From Candidatus Cetobacterium colombiensis (GTDB lineage Bacteria > Fusobacteriota > Fusobacteriia > Fusobacteriales > Fusobacteriaceae): DNA of 64,000 nt. The stretch is taken from the NCBI RefSeq assembly GCF_033962415.1, contig NZ_JAVIKH010000002.1, positions 1 through 64,000 of the forward strand. Direction: 5' to 3'. Positions within the stretch are counted from its first letter, which is position 1. Each line of letters opens with the position of its first letter. A program made the translations under genes and the position numbers. The notes below the pieces were generated by a model. That model did not search any database and was not told where the DNA came from. It saw nothing but the letters and a program-made list of their open reading frames with translations. Positions 32,251 through 41,100 of this stretch are shown here, piece by piece.

Positions 32251-34296
32251 TTAAATCTCCTCTATTGCATTTGTTATATCAAATCTTTTATCCATTCCTG
32301 TTCTTCTTTTATTTTCTAAAATATATTTTTTTCCAATTTTATCTTTAATAACATCTTCTATCGCTTTACTCCATTGCCCAGAAGAAACCATAACAATTAT
32401 TTGCTCTGATAAAAGTGGCAGCATTTTTGTAAAATCCATTCTATATTCATTATCTAAATCTCCATATGGAGCATCCAACACTAAAGGATATATTCCACCA
32501 TTAGAATCTAAAGCAGATTTATTTTTTTCTCTATTTAATTCCTTTGCATAATAAACTAGTCCACCTATAAAAGCTAAAGCTTTATTTTTAGTTTCTCCTC
32601 CGCCGGTTCCCGCCTCTTTTCCATCATTATCAAATATTTTAAATTCAAAATCATCTGTTAATTCAGCTTTATAACCTTTTTTATTTATTCTAGAATAAAC
32701 TTCTTCTATTTTTTCTCTTAATCCTTCTCTTCCTTGAGCTTCTTTATATTTTTTTAAAGTTTCCAGATTTAATAAAATTTTTTTTGAAAAATCTCTATTT
32801 ATTCTCTCTTTTTTAAACTTTACATTTTTCTTATCCGCTTCTGTTTTTTCTTTTACAAAAGAGTTTAATTGTTTTTCAATATTTTCTATTTCTAAATCTA
32901 AAGCTCCTATACTTCTATGTAAAGTAATTTTTTCTTCTTCTTTTTCAAGTAATAATTTCTTATACTCCTGCAAAACAACTAATGAATTATAATCATCATT
33001 TTCTAATAAAACTTTTATTTCATCATCAATATCTGCAATTTTATTTTCAATTTTATAAATCTCTGATTTTATATTTTTTAAATTTTCTAAAAAATCTATT
33101 TTTTCTATATCTTTTAAAAGAAAATAGACTTCATTTACTTTTTCTTTATTTTCTCTTGATGTAGAATTTTTTAATTTTTCTATTATTTTTAAATAATTAT
33201 TTGTATCTTTTTCTAATGATGCTCCGCATATGCACTCTTTTAGATCTAACAACTCTTCTAAAAACTCTTTTTCATATCTTGAAGGAATCTCTCCCTTATC
33301 TTTTTTTTCTTTTATTACTTGAAACCCGTTAGCTAATATTTTTGAAGAAATTATTTCCATACCCTTTACAGATAAGCATATTTCATACTTCTTTTGACTA
33401 CTCTCCAATATTTTTTCCAATTTTTTTTGTTCTATTCTTAAATAATCTACTCTATCTCTATCTTTTTCATCACTCTTTATTTTTTCCAAAATTTCATCAA
33501 TTTTATTATTAATTTTTTCTTTTTCATAATTTAATGATTCTATCTCTTCAGTTTTTTCATATTTTTCTTTCAATTTACTTTGCTTTTGATACTGAATTTT
33601 CTTTAATTTTTCTTCTAATTCTATAATACTTTTATTTGAGTTATTGCTTTCTAAATATATTTTTTCAAATTGACTACATACTTTTGAAGTGTCTAAAATA
33701 GCATTTTCTAAACTCTTTATTCCCAAAACTCTATTAACTGATTCCTTTATTGCTTCAACATTTTCTTTTTTTAATTTTTTTTGATTTATTTTTTCTGGAG
33801 CTATTTTATTAAGTCTCTCTCCATCTATAAAGAAATTAATTTCTTTTGGCAATAAACGATTTATTAGCTCTTGGCAGTGAGCTTCTGATTTGTCACTTGT
33901 TACCTTTCCATCTTTTGACTCTAAAGCTAATTTTACTCCTGCATAAATATCATTCTCAAAAGCAATCTCTCTTGTTATCTTATATTCTTGCTCTTCTTTA
34001 TCTTCAGAAACTTTCCCAACAATATTTAGAATTACTCTTGCTGAAGCTTTTCTTTTATTTTCTTCTAAATACTTCTTATTTATAAAACTAGCTGCTCCGA
34101 ACTCTTTTGGATCTCCAGATGTCAAATCAAGTTTTCCTCCATATAATCCCCATCTTATAGCTTCTAAAAGTGTTGTTTTCCCTGAACCATTTTCAGCCTT
34201 TAAAAGTGTTATATTCTTGTCACCATTACAAAATTCTAACTTAACTTTCCCAAAATATGGTCTAAAATTTTCTAATATTATACTTTTAAATATCAT
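32251..34296 (-). CDS. DndD-like SMC-type ATPase
   Basis: 681 aa. The N-terminal ATPase half starts FKSIILENFRPYFGKVKLEF with Walker A KAENGSGKTTLLEA (33-46), WGLYGGK, and EINFFIDGERLNKIA near 155, the DndD-type FFDGE motif. Residues ~190-530 form long coiled coils with a central CICGAS element like a zinc-hook or hinge; only one CxC pair is seen. The C-terminal half has the signature-like GTGGGETKNKALAFIGGL and Walker B-type PLVLDAPYGDLDNEYR (~610). DndD proteins provide ATPase activity in phosphorothioation or, in some clusters, in restriction. The start overlaps the stop of the 60-aa gene by one base. Confidence 0.8.
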   Translation of the reverse strand: MIFKSIILENFRPYFGKVKLEFCNGDKNITLLKAENGSGKTTLLEAIRWGLYGGKLDLTSGDPKEFGAASFINKKYLEENKRKASARVILNIVGKVSEDKEEQEYKITREIAFENDIYAGVKLALESKDGKVTSDKSEAHCQELINRLLPKEINFFIDGERLNKIAPEKINQKKLKKENVEAIKESVNRVLGIKSLENAILDTSKVCSQFEKIYLESNNSNKSIIELEEKLKKIQYQKQSKLKEKYEKTEEIESLNYEKEKINNKIDEILEKIKSDEKDRDRVDYLRIEQKKLEKILESSQKKYEICLSVKGMEIISSKILANGFQVIKEKKDKGEIPSRYEKEFLEELLDLKECICGASLEKDTNNYLKIIEKLKNSTSRENKEKVNEVYFLLKDIEKIDFLENLKNIKSEIYKIENKIADIDDEIKVLLENDDYNSLVVLQEYKKLLLEKEEEKITLHRSIGALDLEIENIEKQLNSFVKEKTEADKKNVKFKKERINRDFSKKILLNLETLKKYKEAQGREGLREKIEEVYSRINKKGYKAELTDDFEFKIFDNDGKEAGTGGGETKNKALAFIGGLVYYAKELNREKNKSALDSNGGIYPLVLDAPYGDLDNEYRMDFTKMLPLLSEQIIVMVSSGQWSKAIEDVIKDKIGKKYILENKRRTGMDKRFDITNAIEEI

Positions 34297-34478
34297 TAAT
34301 CACTCAACTCCACTGAATTTTTTATAATTAATTCCTTTATTTGTCTTTCTAAAACAATACTATTTATTTTGTCCAATCTCTCGGGATTATTCTCTAACTG
34401 GATTATTTTTATAATTGTATCTCTCTCTACTTCACTTAAATTATCAAAAAATTCTTTTCCCTTTTTTTTTGAATTCAT
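34296..34478 (-). CDS. Small protein within the phosphorothioation-like operon, unknown
   Basis: 60 aa, helical, with no cysteine, signal or membrane segment: KKKGKEFFDNLSEVERDTIIKI then LENNPERLDKINSIVLERQI. It lies between the PLD-helicase and the SMC ATPase with 11 and -1 base spacing and a good AGGGGAGGC ribosome site, so it is almost certainly translated. I know of no family. A small adaptor or inhibitor of either neighbour is possible; this is a guess from position. Confidence 0.6.
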   Translation of the reverse strand: MNSKKKGKEFFDNLSEVERDTIIKIIQLENNPERLDKINSIVLERQIKELIIKNSVELSD

Positions 34479-34489
34479 CTTAGCCTCCC

Positions 34490-36595
34490 CTATATTCCAT
34501 AAAATTCTTTTATTTTTTTTAATTCGCTTTCATTTCTATATTTATTTAAAGCTAACGAATTATATTCTTGAAGTCTTTTTAATTCACCTTCAATTAATTT
34601 TTTTTCATAGTTAAAATTTGAGTCTTGTATAGGTTCATAATTTTCATAACTTCTAGGAATAATTAAAAAATCATGTATTTCTGCTATATCTTTACCTTCT
34701 GCTTTTCTTAATATTCTTCCTCTTCTTTGAACATACTCCCTATAATTCCCCGTACTTCCCAAAATATAAGCTCTTTCTATTGATGGAATATTTATTCCTT
34801 CATCTAAACATTTTATAGCTACAACAGCATTTATATCTTTTTTAACAAATTTTCCAATTACCTCTTCTCTCTCCTCTTTCGATTCCTGAGATGTAAATTT
34901 CATAAGTTTAAAATTTAATTTTTCCGATATAATATCTATTGTTTTATCTATAAATTTTTGTTCGTTATCCTCATACTCACTTCTACTTTTTCCAGCTCCA
35001 ACATATATTAAATTATTAAAACTATCTTCATCAATAATTTCTAATAATTTATCTACTTTATTATTTGTTAAATTTAACAATCTAGCTCTTTTAAATAAAA
35101 GCATCTCTAAAGGAGTTGATTCTTTTTTTCTATCCTTTATATTTGAGGGTTTAGAAAAACTCATTGAGGATATTTTTTTGCTCAATTCTATATATTCTTC
35201 CTCTTCTTCTTCTGTTAAAGTAACAAAATAAGGATAGTATTTATAATTTGTTAAAAATCCACCTTTTATAGCATCTTCTAAAGAAAATTGAAAAACAACA
35301 TTTCCTAAATATTTTTCTATAATTTCATTTCCTTTTTGATCTCCTTGTCTATCTGGTGTTGCTGATAATCCCAGTCTCATAGATATTTTTTTTAATTCTT
35401 CTTTTTCTAAAAAATCTTCAAAACTAGAACTTCCAATATTATGACATTCGTCAACTACTATCATAATCTCCTTTTTTATTCTTCTTATTGCTCTTAAAAA
35501 AGATATATTTTGTAATGTCTTATTTGTCACAACTGCAACTACAGCATCTTCTTGATTTTCATTTAATAAAAATAGTTTTCTATTTATTTCATCTTTCCAA
35601 TTTTTATTTTCTGAATTACAGATTACAGATTTTATCCCAAATTCTTTAATTTCCTCTGACCACTGTCTTACCAAATATGTTTGAGGACAAACTACTATAA
35701 AAAACATTCTTTTTTCTTTAGATACTTCTCTCATTATATTTAAAGCTGTTAATGTTTTTCCACTTCCAGTTGCCATCTCTAATATTCCTTTAAAGTTGTT
35801 GTTTTTCCAACTTTTAAAAGCTTCACTTTGATACTCTCTAACCATTAACCACTCAGGTTTAGATAAACCTTTTAATAAATTTTTTTTATGTTTTTTATTT
35901 AAAATTACTTTTATTTCTTCATCTGTTGGAGCTTTTGAAATTATATTTTTTTTTATTGCTTCACTTAAATCAATTACTTCAATTTTATTTGTTTCATTAG
36001 ACCAAAGTTTTTCAAAATCCTTCTCTTTATTTTCTATTCTTTCTAGATCCTTTTTTCCATCTGCTGATGAATAAACATCTATCGATTCAAAGTTTCTACT
36101 CATTCCTCCAATAGTTTCATTAACTGACCCTGAGAAAGCTATCTTATTATTTTTTACATCTCTAAATATCCCAAACTTCTCATGATATATTCCAAAATGA
36201 TTTTTTTGATAAGCTATCTTTAATTGAAGTATATTTTTACTAAGTAACCAAGAAAATATCTTTGTAATATCTTCTTCTTTTCCAGAATAAAATTTTTCTA
36301 ATTCTTTTTCTATTTTTAAATTAATTACTTCTATATCATCTATTTTTTTAATAATTTCCAAATCTTTTTCGGATAATTTAGGAGATGTCACAACTCTCAT
36401 TAAACCATTATTTTTTATAAGATTTTCGATTCCCTCTAATAACAAACACAAACTATCACTTGTAAAATATCCTACAGCTCTATCATAAGAAATTGAATTT
36501 TTTAAACATTTTTCAAAAAAATCACAATAAATATCATCATTATCACTTCTATACGACGTTTTTAAATCTAATATTTCAAATGAATTCATCTTCAT
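34490..36595 (-). CDS. PLD-nuclease/SF2 helicase, Dnd-type restriction factor
   Basis: 701 aa. The N-terminal ~200 residues form a phospholipase-D-like nuclease with RAVGYFTSDSL and the HxK motif GIYHEKFGIF (~137), followed by AFSGSVNETIGG. An SF2 helicase follows: REYQSEAFKSW, Walker A EMATGSGKTLTAL (~277), DECHNIG (~385), GLSATPDR, GAGKSRSEY, and motif VI YVQRRGRILRKA (~626). Proteins of this plan are annotated as restriction enzymes of DNA phosphorothioation systems. It lies 9 bases after the coiled-coil gene. It would unwind and cut DNA lacking the sulfur mark. All core motifs are intact. Confidence 0.8.
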   Translation of the reverse strand: MKMNSFEILDLKTSYRSDNDDIYCDFFEKCLKNSISYDRAVGYFTSDSLCLLLEGIENLIKNNGLMRVVTSPKLSEKDLEIIKKIDDIEVINLKIEKELEKFYSGKEEDITKIFSWLLSKNILQLKIAYQKNHFGIYHEKFGIFRDVKNNKIAFSGSVNETIGGMSRNFESIDVYSSADGKKDLERIENKEKDFEKLWSNETNKIEVIDLSEAIKKNIISKAPTDEEIKVILNKKHKKNLLKGLSKPEWLMVREYQSEAFKSWKNNNFKGILEMATGSGKTLTALNIMREVSKEKRMFFIVVCPQTYLVRQWSEEIKEFGIKSVICNSENKNWKDEINRKLFLLNENQEDAVVAVVTNKTLQNISFLRAIRRIKKEIMIVVDECHNIGSSSFEDFLEKEELKKISMRLGLSATPDRQGDQKGNEIIEKYLGNVVFQFSLEDAIKGGFLTNYKYYPYFVTLTEEEEEEYIELSKKISSMSFSKPSNIKDRKKESTPLEMLLFKRARLLNLTNNKVDKLLEIIDEDSFNNLIYVGAGKSRSEYEDNEQKFIDKTIDIISEKLNFKLMKFTSQESKEEREEVIGKFVKKDINAVVAIKCLDEGINIPSIERAYILGSTGNYREYVQRRGRILRKAEGKDIAEIHDFLIIPRSYENYEPIQDSNFNYEKKLIEGELKRLQEYNSLALNKYRNESELKKIKEFYGI

Positions 36596-36604
36596 CCTTT
36601 CCTT

Positions 36605-37927
36605 TTAAAATAATATATCTGCTACACTTTTATCTATTAATAATTCTTTTTCTTCTTTGAAAGTATTTTTTTCAAATTTGATTGTATTTAGATTATTAAT
36701 ATTTTTATTTTTATGTATTTCATTCATAAGTTTTTTATAAAAAAGTTCAATTTTTTTTAAATCAATTTCATTAATTGATAATTTTAAATGAAATCTTGCT
36801 AATAAATTTGTAAATTCTTTTTCGTAAGATGAATTCATTATTTTTCTTTTTTTACCCTCTAGATAAATCTCTTTAAAATCTTTATGTGTAAATTTTTTCA
36901 ATAGATTTATTAAATTATTTTTATTTTTCATATATTCTTCATAACTAATCCAATTTCCAACTAATACAAGCCTATTTTTATCATCTTTTTTTTCCTTTGG
37001 TAGTATAGAATCTTTTTTTAAATCATTTAATTCAATAGTTTGTTGTTTAAATGATATTTTCATTTCTTTCTTATTTTTTAATTCATTTTCTAATTCTTTC
37101 TTTTCTTTAATAGCTTCAAATAATTTTTGTTCTAATTCAACTACCTTATCTTCTAAATCAAATATTGCTTCAGTATTTTCAAATTCTTTTATATAGTCAT
37201 TATAATAGGCTATTATTTTTTTATTTTTTAGTAAATTCTCGTTTAAAAATTTATTTTCATTCAATATTTTTTCATTTTTTTTATCAAAGTAATTTTCTAA
37301 ATCAAAATTTAACTTTTCCAATTTTATTATATTTTTTTCCAAATTTACTTTTTCTTTACTTAAAATTCTTATTTTTTCAAAACTATTTTCTAATTCATCT
37401 ACTTTTTTATTAAAATCTTCTAATATTCTCTGTTTCTCTATTTTCTCTTCACTACATTCTTTATTCAGGCTTTCTACCGCTATTTCTAATTCTTTATTCT
37501 TTAATTCCAAAGTTTCTTTATTTAAAACTTCTTTTTTAAAACTTTCTTTCAAATTATTTAACTCTTTTAAGATTATTTCTTGCTCTTTTTTTTCTTCATA
37601 ATATTTTTCTTCTAACTCTTCTGCTGCTAATTTTAATTTTTGAGCATTTTCTCTTAATTTGTCTTCTTTTATAAATTCATTTCTTAATTCTATCTCTTTT
37701 CTTAAAGATTTTTCTTTCAATTCATCCTTTTCTTTAGATAATATTCTTATTTCTTTTGAAAATTTTTCTTGATTTTTTTCTAATTCAGTTCTTAAATTAT
37801 TTTCAGATTTTAATAGCTTAGTGAATTCTATTTTTAAAAATTCATATTTCTCTTTTGTCTCTTTTAGTTCTTGCTTTAATTCTTCTTCCAACTTTTTATC
37901 TCGAAACAATTCTTTCAATATTTTCAT
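36605..37927 (-). CDS. Coiled-coil protein of unknown family in the phosphorothioation-like operon
   Basis: 440 aa. Residues 1-300 are almost continuous coiled coil rich in Glu, Lys and Leu (heptads such as KELEELKQELKE and LENELKNKKEMK). The last ~115 residues form a small globular domain: NRLVLVGNWISYEEYM, FTHKDFKEIYLEGKKRKIM and FTNLLARFHLKLSINEIDL. It lies between the desulfurase and the PLD-helicase, 8 and 9 bases away. I do not recognise it from described Dnd or Ssp sets. It may tether the modification or restriction complex, like a sensor arm. Confidence 0.65.
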   Translation of the reverse strand: MKILKELFRDKKLEEELKQELKETKEKYEFLKIEFTKLLKSENNLRTELEKNQEKFSKEIRILSKEKDELKEKSLRKEIELRNEFIKEDKLRENAQKLKLAAEELEEKYYEEKKEQEIILKELNNLKESFKKEVLNKETLELKNKELEIAVESLNKECSEEKIEKQRILEDFNKKVDELENSFEKIRILSKEKVNLEKNIIKLEKLNFDLENYFDKKNEKILNENKFLNENLLKNKKIIAYYNDYIKEFENTEAIFDLEDKVVELEQKLFEAIKEKKELENELKNKKEMKISFKQQTIELNDLKKDSILPKEKKDDKNRLVLVGNWISYEEYMKNKNNLINLLKKFTHKDFKEIYLEGKKRKIMNSSYEKEFTNLLARFHLKLSINEIDLKKIELFYKKLMNEIHKNKNINNLNTIKFEKNTFKEEKELLIDKSVADILF

Positions 37928-37935
37928 AGCCTCTC

Positions 37936-39072
37936 CTAAAATATGCTTTCTAAAACCTCTGTTAGTTTGTTTAAATCCTGTTCATCATTAAAATATCCAA
38001 CTGACAATCTTAAAGTTCCATTTTTATCTGTCCCCATGTGCTTATGAGCTAAAGGAGCACAGTGAAGACCTCTTCTGGTTATTATTCCCTCGTCATTAAA
38101 AAGATTTTCTAGCTCTTGAGGAGAATAGTCATTAGCTTCAATTGATATTACTCCTGCATTGTTTTCTCTATCTGATACAATCTTTAAGTCATAAGAATAT
38201 TCATCTAAAAGATCATATAATTTTTTTAAATTCTCTTGTTTTTTATTTTTTATATTCTCTATTCCAATTTTTAAAAGCTCATCTGTGCTTAGTTTAAGTC
38301 CAATTATTCCCAAAATATTTGGACTTCCTGCCTCAAATCTTTCTGGAAGTTCTTCTGGCATATCTTCATCTTCAGAATTGATTCCTGTACCACCATATAG
38401 TAGAGGAATTAGTGGAACTTTTTTATTATAGATATATCCTCCTATTCCTGAAGGTCCATATAAATTTTTATGTCCCGCAAAAACGATAAAATCTGAAGAA
38501 ATAGAGATTTCTGAAAAATCTAAAACTCCTCCAGTTTGAGTTGCATCTAAAATTGTTACTGCATTGTATTTTTTTCCTTCTCCAAATATTTTTTCCACAG
38601 GTAAAATATTTCCAAAAACATTTGAAGCATGATTGCAAATGATTAGATCAGGTTTTTGTGACATAAATTGTAGTTGCATATTTTCAAAATCTAAATTAAA
38701 TTCATTAAATTTTAAGATTTTTAAATCTATATTTTTCTCTTTTACAATTTTTTTTATCACTCTATAGACAGAATTGTGTTCAAAAGGGGATATATAAATA
38801 GTTTTAATATTAGAGTAATCTAACCCTAATATTATTTCATTTAAAGAAAATGTAGCAGATGAATTAAGTATCACTTCATTTTTTGTACTAAATATTTTTT
38901 TTATATTTTTTATTAAACTTTCTTTTATAAATCTAGCATCTTTACTTTTATCTGAACTGTTTCTAGAAAAATTAATTCCGCACTCTTTATATAAAGACAT
39001 TGTTTCATTATAAAAACTTTCAAATTTAGGATAAGATGTTGATGCGTTATCGTAATAAACAGTACTTTTCAT
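37936..39072 (-). CDS. Cysteine desulfurase (DndA/SspA-like)
   Basis: 378 aa class-V aminotransferase. The N-terminal YYDNASTSYPK is the family's phosphate-binding start; FEHNSVYRV, DATQTGGVLDF and the PLP lysine in VFAGHKNLYGPSGIGG (~200) follow. The catalytic cysteine is in IITRRGLHCAPLAHKHMGT, followed by TLRLSVGYFN. It supplies persulfide sulfur from cysteine. It is the first gene of the operon, behind an attenuator-like hairpin, so its dedicated role is sulfur for DNA modification (DndA/SspA). General IscS duty is less likely because no iscU or tRNA-thiolation gene is nearby. Confidence 0.85.
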   Translation of the reverse strand: MKSTVYYDNASTSYPKFESFYNETMSLYKECGINFSRNSSDKSKDARFIKESLIKNIKKIFSTKNEVILNSSATFSLNEIILGLDYSNIKTIYISPFEHNSVYRVIKKIVKEKNIDLKILKFNEFNLDFENMQLQFMSQKPDLIICNHASNVFGNILPVEKIFGEGKKYNAVTILDATQTGGVLDFSEISISSDFIVFAGHKNLYGPSGIGGYIYNKKVPLIPLLYGGTGINSEDEDMPEELPERFEAGSPNILGIIGLKLSTDELLKIGIENIKNKKQENLKKLYDLLDEYSYDLKIVSDRENNAGVISIEANDYSPQELENLFNDEGIITRRGLHCAPLAHKHMGTDKNGTLRLSVGYFNDEQDLNKLTEVLESIF

Positions 39073-39097
39073 AACTTTCTCCTTAAAAAAGACAAAA

Positions 39098-39127
39098 AGA
39101 GGCTAATTTTGATAGAAATTAGCCTCT
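39098..39127 (-). terminator. Leader hairpin/attenuator before the phosphorothioation-like operon
   Basis: Minus strand AGAGGCTAATTT pairs with AAATTAGCCTCT around a short loop and is followed by TTTTT-GTC-TTTTTT. Only 14 bases separate it from the AAGGAG ribosome site of the desulfurase gene. An upstream TAGAAATTA (39177-39169) is complementary to TAATTTCTA in its 5' arm and loop (39121-39113), a possible antiterminator. Confidence 0.75.
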
Positions 39128-39205
39128 TACTTAATCTTTTATATAATATTTTCTCTAACTTTTGTAATTAATTTCTACCAATAAAAAAACAATATTTTTG
39201 GCACT

Positions 39206-39211
39206 ATTATA
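39206..39211 (-). promoter_or_regulatory. -10 element of the phosphorothioation-like operon
   Basis: TATAAT on the minus strand, with no strong -35 at 17 bases (TATTAA). It gives a leader of about 125 bases ending in the hairpin at 39098-39127. It is the only convincing -10 box between the yhhQ stop and the desulfurase gene. Confidence 0.5.
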
Positions 39212-39278
39212 ACACTTTTTGCTGAGAATTAATACTTGAAATTTTTTTAATTTTTTTTAGAAAAGTTGCAAGAACTTT

Positions 39279-39980
39279 TTAACACAAACTTTTCTTAGAA
39301 TCCATCTTAGTTGCTAAGTATAAAAACGGTGTATCCATGGCAGCTACTATCCATTTTAATATATATGTGCTTAAAAATATTTCAAACATAACCTCAAAAG
39401 AAAAAATTCCTGTAAAGGCTAAAGTTGTAAATAAAACATTATCCACAAGTTGACTTACCATTGTACTTCCGTTATTTCTAATCCAAAGATGCTTTGGAAA
39501 CTTTTCTTTTAAAATTTTATATAAATATATATCTATATGTTGAGAAATTGCATAAGATATTAAACCAACAATCATAAATCTTGGGAATAATCCAAAAATT
39601 GATTTTAAATTACTGTGCATCTCTGCTCCATCAGCTTCTGGAACGAATAATAATGCAAAATTTATCATAAACGCTATAACTATATTTGTAAAAAATCCTA
39701 TCCATATAGCTTTTTTAGCTTCTTTCTCTCCATACTTTTCTGAAAGTATATCTGTCACTAAAAATGCACTTGCATAAGGGATATTTCCCAAAGAGGCGTG
39801 AAGTCCAAAAAGTTTAACTAAAACCATAACCTCAACACTTGCTATAAACATTGATATTGGAATCCAAATAAATAACCCCGTTTTACCAAAGCACTTATAA
39901 GCACCTAAAACTATTATAAAACTAATAACTAACTTTATTAACCATAACATCTCATTTTGTAATAACATTCCATTCATCAT
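39279..39980 (-). CDS. yhhQ: YhhQ-family queuosine precursor transporter
   Basis: 233 aa with six to seven membrane segments. Family-typical stretches are SLGNIPYASAFLVTDILSEKYGEKEAKKAIWIGF (~70-105) and RNNGSTMVSQLVDNVLFTTLAF (~165-187). YhhQ/COG1738 proteins import queuosine precursors. It follows the nucleoside hydrolase gene by 2 bases and shares its preQ1-like riboswitch. Together they suggest uptake and hydrolysis of queuosine or precursor to feed tRNA modification. Confidence 0.85.
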   Translation of the reverse strand: MMNGMLLQNEMLWLIKLVISFIIVLGAYKCFGKTGLFIWIPISMFIASVEVMVLVKLFGLHASLGNIPYASAFLVTDILSEKYGEKEAKKAIWIGFFTNIVIAFMINFALLFVPEADGAEMHSNLKSIFGLFPRFMIVGLISYAISQHIDIYLYKILKEKFPKHLWIRNNGSTMVSQLVDNVLFTTLAFTGIFSFEVMFEIFLSTYILKWIVAAMDTPFLYLATKMDSKKSLC

Positions 39981-39982
39981 TT

Positions 39983-40948
39983 TTAATACCCCTTTAACAC
40001 TAGTTCATTGTCTTTTTTATTTTCTGGAAATATCTTATTGAAGAAAAGTTCAAAGAACTTCTTTTCATCCACCTCTGTATTAATAAATACATTTGGTGTT
40101 TTTCTATAGAAATCTCCTATATCTATAAGAGTTTGTCCCATAGCTCTTCCTGTTTCAACACATTCTAAATGAGTTAAAATACCACTACATAAGCTAGGCT
40201 CTATAAAATAAGCTACTGCTAAAGGATCATTTATAACACAACCTAAAGTTCTTTCTTGCATCCAATGGAAATCTACATAAAATCCTGTTATATCATACAT
40301 AAATTGTGCAACATCATTTTTCATCTGCTTTAAATACTCACGGTAATTTGGTGTTAAAACTATTTTTCTAGTTACATCTAAAGGTATTAACTCTATTGGT
40401 CTGTCTACATTTTCAAAAACAATATTCACAGACTCTGGGTCTACCCAATAGTTAAATTCTCCTACTTGAGAACAGTTTCCATTAGTTCTAAAAGCTCCAC
40501 CCATAGATACAATTCTTTCAGCTTTTTTTAAAATATCTCTTTCTCTCTCCACTGCCTTTGCCAAATTTGTCATAGGCCCTAAAGCTATAATAGAAACATT
40601 TTCCTTCTCTTTCAAAGTGTCTAAAAGATAATCTACAGCTCCTAATTTTATGGCATCTTTCGGTATTTCCACTTTAGGTAAAATATCTCCTACTCCATCA
40701 TCTCCATGAGTGTCTTGAGCTGTAACTAAATCTCTTCTCATTGGATTGTTGTCTCCTAAATAAATTGGTATGTCCTCTCTATTTAGCATTTTTAAAACTC
40801 TGTAGGCGTTTATGCCTCCAATTTCCACTGGAACATTTCCAGCACATATTGTAATTCCAATTACATCTAGTTCTGACGATTTTAGTGCTAAAAGCAACGC
40901 CAATGAATCATCAATCCCTGGATCACAATCAATAATTACTTTTTTCAT
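39983..40948 (-). CDS. Nucleoside hydrolase, probably queuosine/precursor hydrolase
   Basis: 321 aa from the ATG at 40948 (MKKVIIDCDPGIDDSLALLLAL), chosen for its GGGAGG ribosome site. The DxDPGxDD calcium/ribose-binding motif is at residues 7-15. ALGPMTNLAKA, MGGAFRTNGNCSQVGEFNYWVDPES and HTHGDD-like DTHGDDGVGD are all typical of IunH. Normally this fold hydrolyses inosine/uridine. Here a preQ1-type riboswitch and yhhQ in the same operon favour queuosine salvage, as described for QueK-type hydrolases. Specificity cannot be read from the sequence. Confidence 0.85.
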   Translation of the reverse strand: MKKVIIDCDPGIDDSLALLLALKSSELDVIGITICAGNVPVEIGGINAYRVLKMLNREDIPIYLGDNNPMRRDLVTAQDTHGDDGVGDILPKVEIPKDAIKLGAVDYLLDTLKEKENVSIIALGPMTNLAKAVERERDILKKAERIVSMGGAFRTNGNCSQVGEFNYWVDPESVNIVFENVDRPIELIPLDVTRKIVLTPNYREYLKQMKNDVAQFMYDITGFYVDFHWMQERTLGCVINDPLAVAYFIEPSLCSGILTHLECVETGRAMGQTLIDIGDFYRKTPNVFINTEVDEKKFFELFFNKIFPENKKDNELVLKGY

Positions 40949-40976
40949 TTTTCCTCCCTTGTGGGCTCCATGCAAA

Positions 40977-41003
40977 CAAAAAAGGCTAGAATAAACCTAG
41001 CCC
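40977..41003 (-). terminator. Riboswitch terminator
   Basis: Minus strand GGCTAG pairs with CTAGCC around a seven-base loop, followed by TTTTTT. It lies directly after the preQ1-like aptamer and 28 bases before the hydrolase start codon. Confidence 0.85.
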
Positions 41004-41005
41004 TT

Positions 41006-41043
41006 GCTTGGTTTTTTTTACAGATGGATCTCCCAAACATCTT
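41006..41043 (-). ncRNA. PreQ1-I-like riboswitch
   Basis: Minus strand AGATG pairs with CATCT; the loop holds TTTGGGAGATC, and an A-rich strand of eight As leads to CCAA, which can pair with TTGG of the loop. This gives the compact H-type pseudoknot with a C just before the 3' P1 strand that defines preQ1-I aptamers. A terminator follows immediately. Downstream genes (nucleoside hydrolase, YhhQ) fit queuosine salvage. The loop differs from the Bacillus consensus, so confidence is moderate. Confidence 0.7.
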
Positions 41044-41066
41044 TTTGTAAATTCAGTTAGAATAAA

Positions 41067-41095
41067 ATTATATCATTTTTTTCTTATCTTTTCAA
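41067..41095 (-). promoter_or_regulatory. Promoter of the queuosine salvage operon
   Basis: TTGAAA (41095-41090), a 17-base spacer and TATAAT (41072-41067) on the minus strand. The predicted start is near 41060, about 17 bases before the aptamer. Confidence 0.8.
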
Positions 41096-41100
41096 ACAAA

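Noticed and set aside
39983-40975. Longer start for the nucleoside hydrolase at 40975
   Set aside because: The extra nine residues fall between the riboswitch terminator and a good GGGAGG site; the conserved N-terminus begins at 40948.
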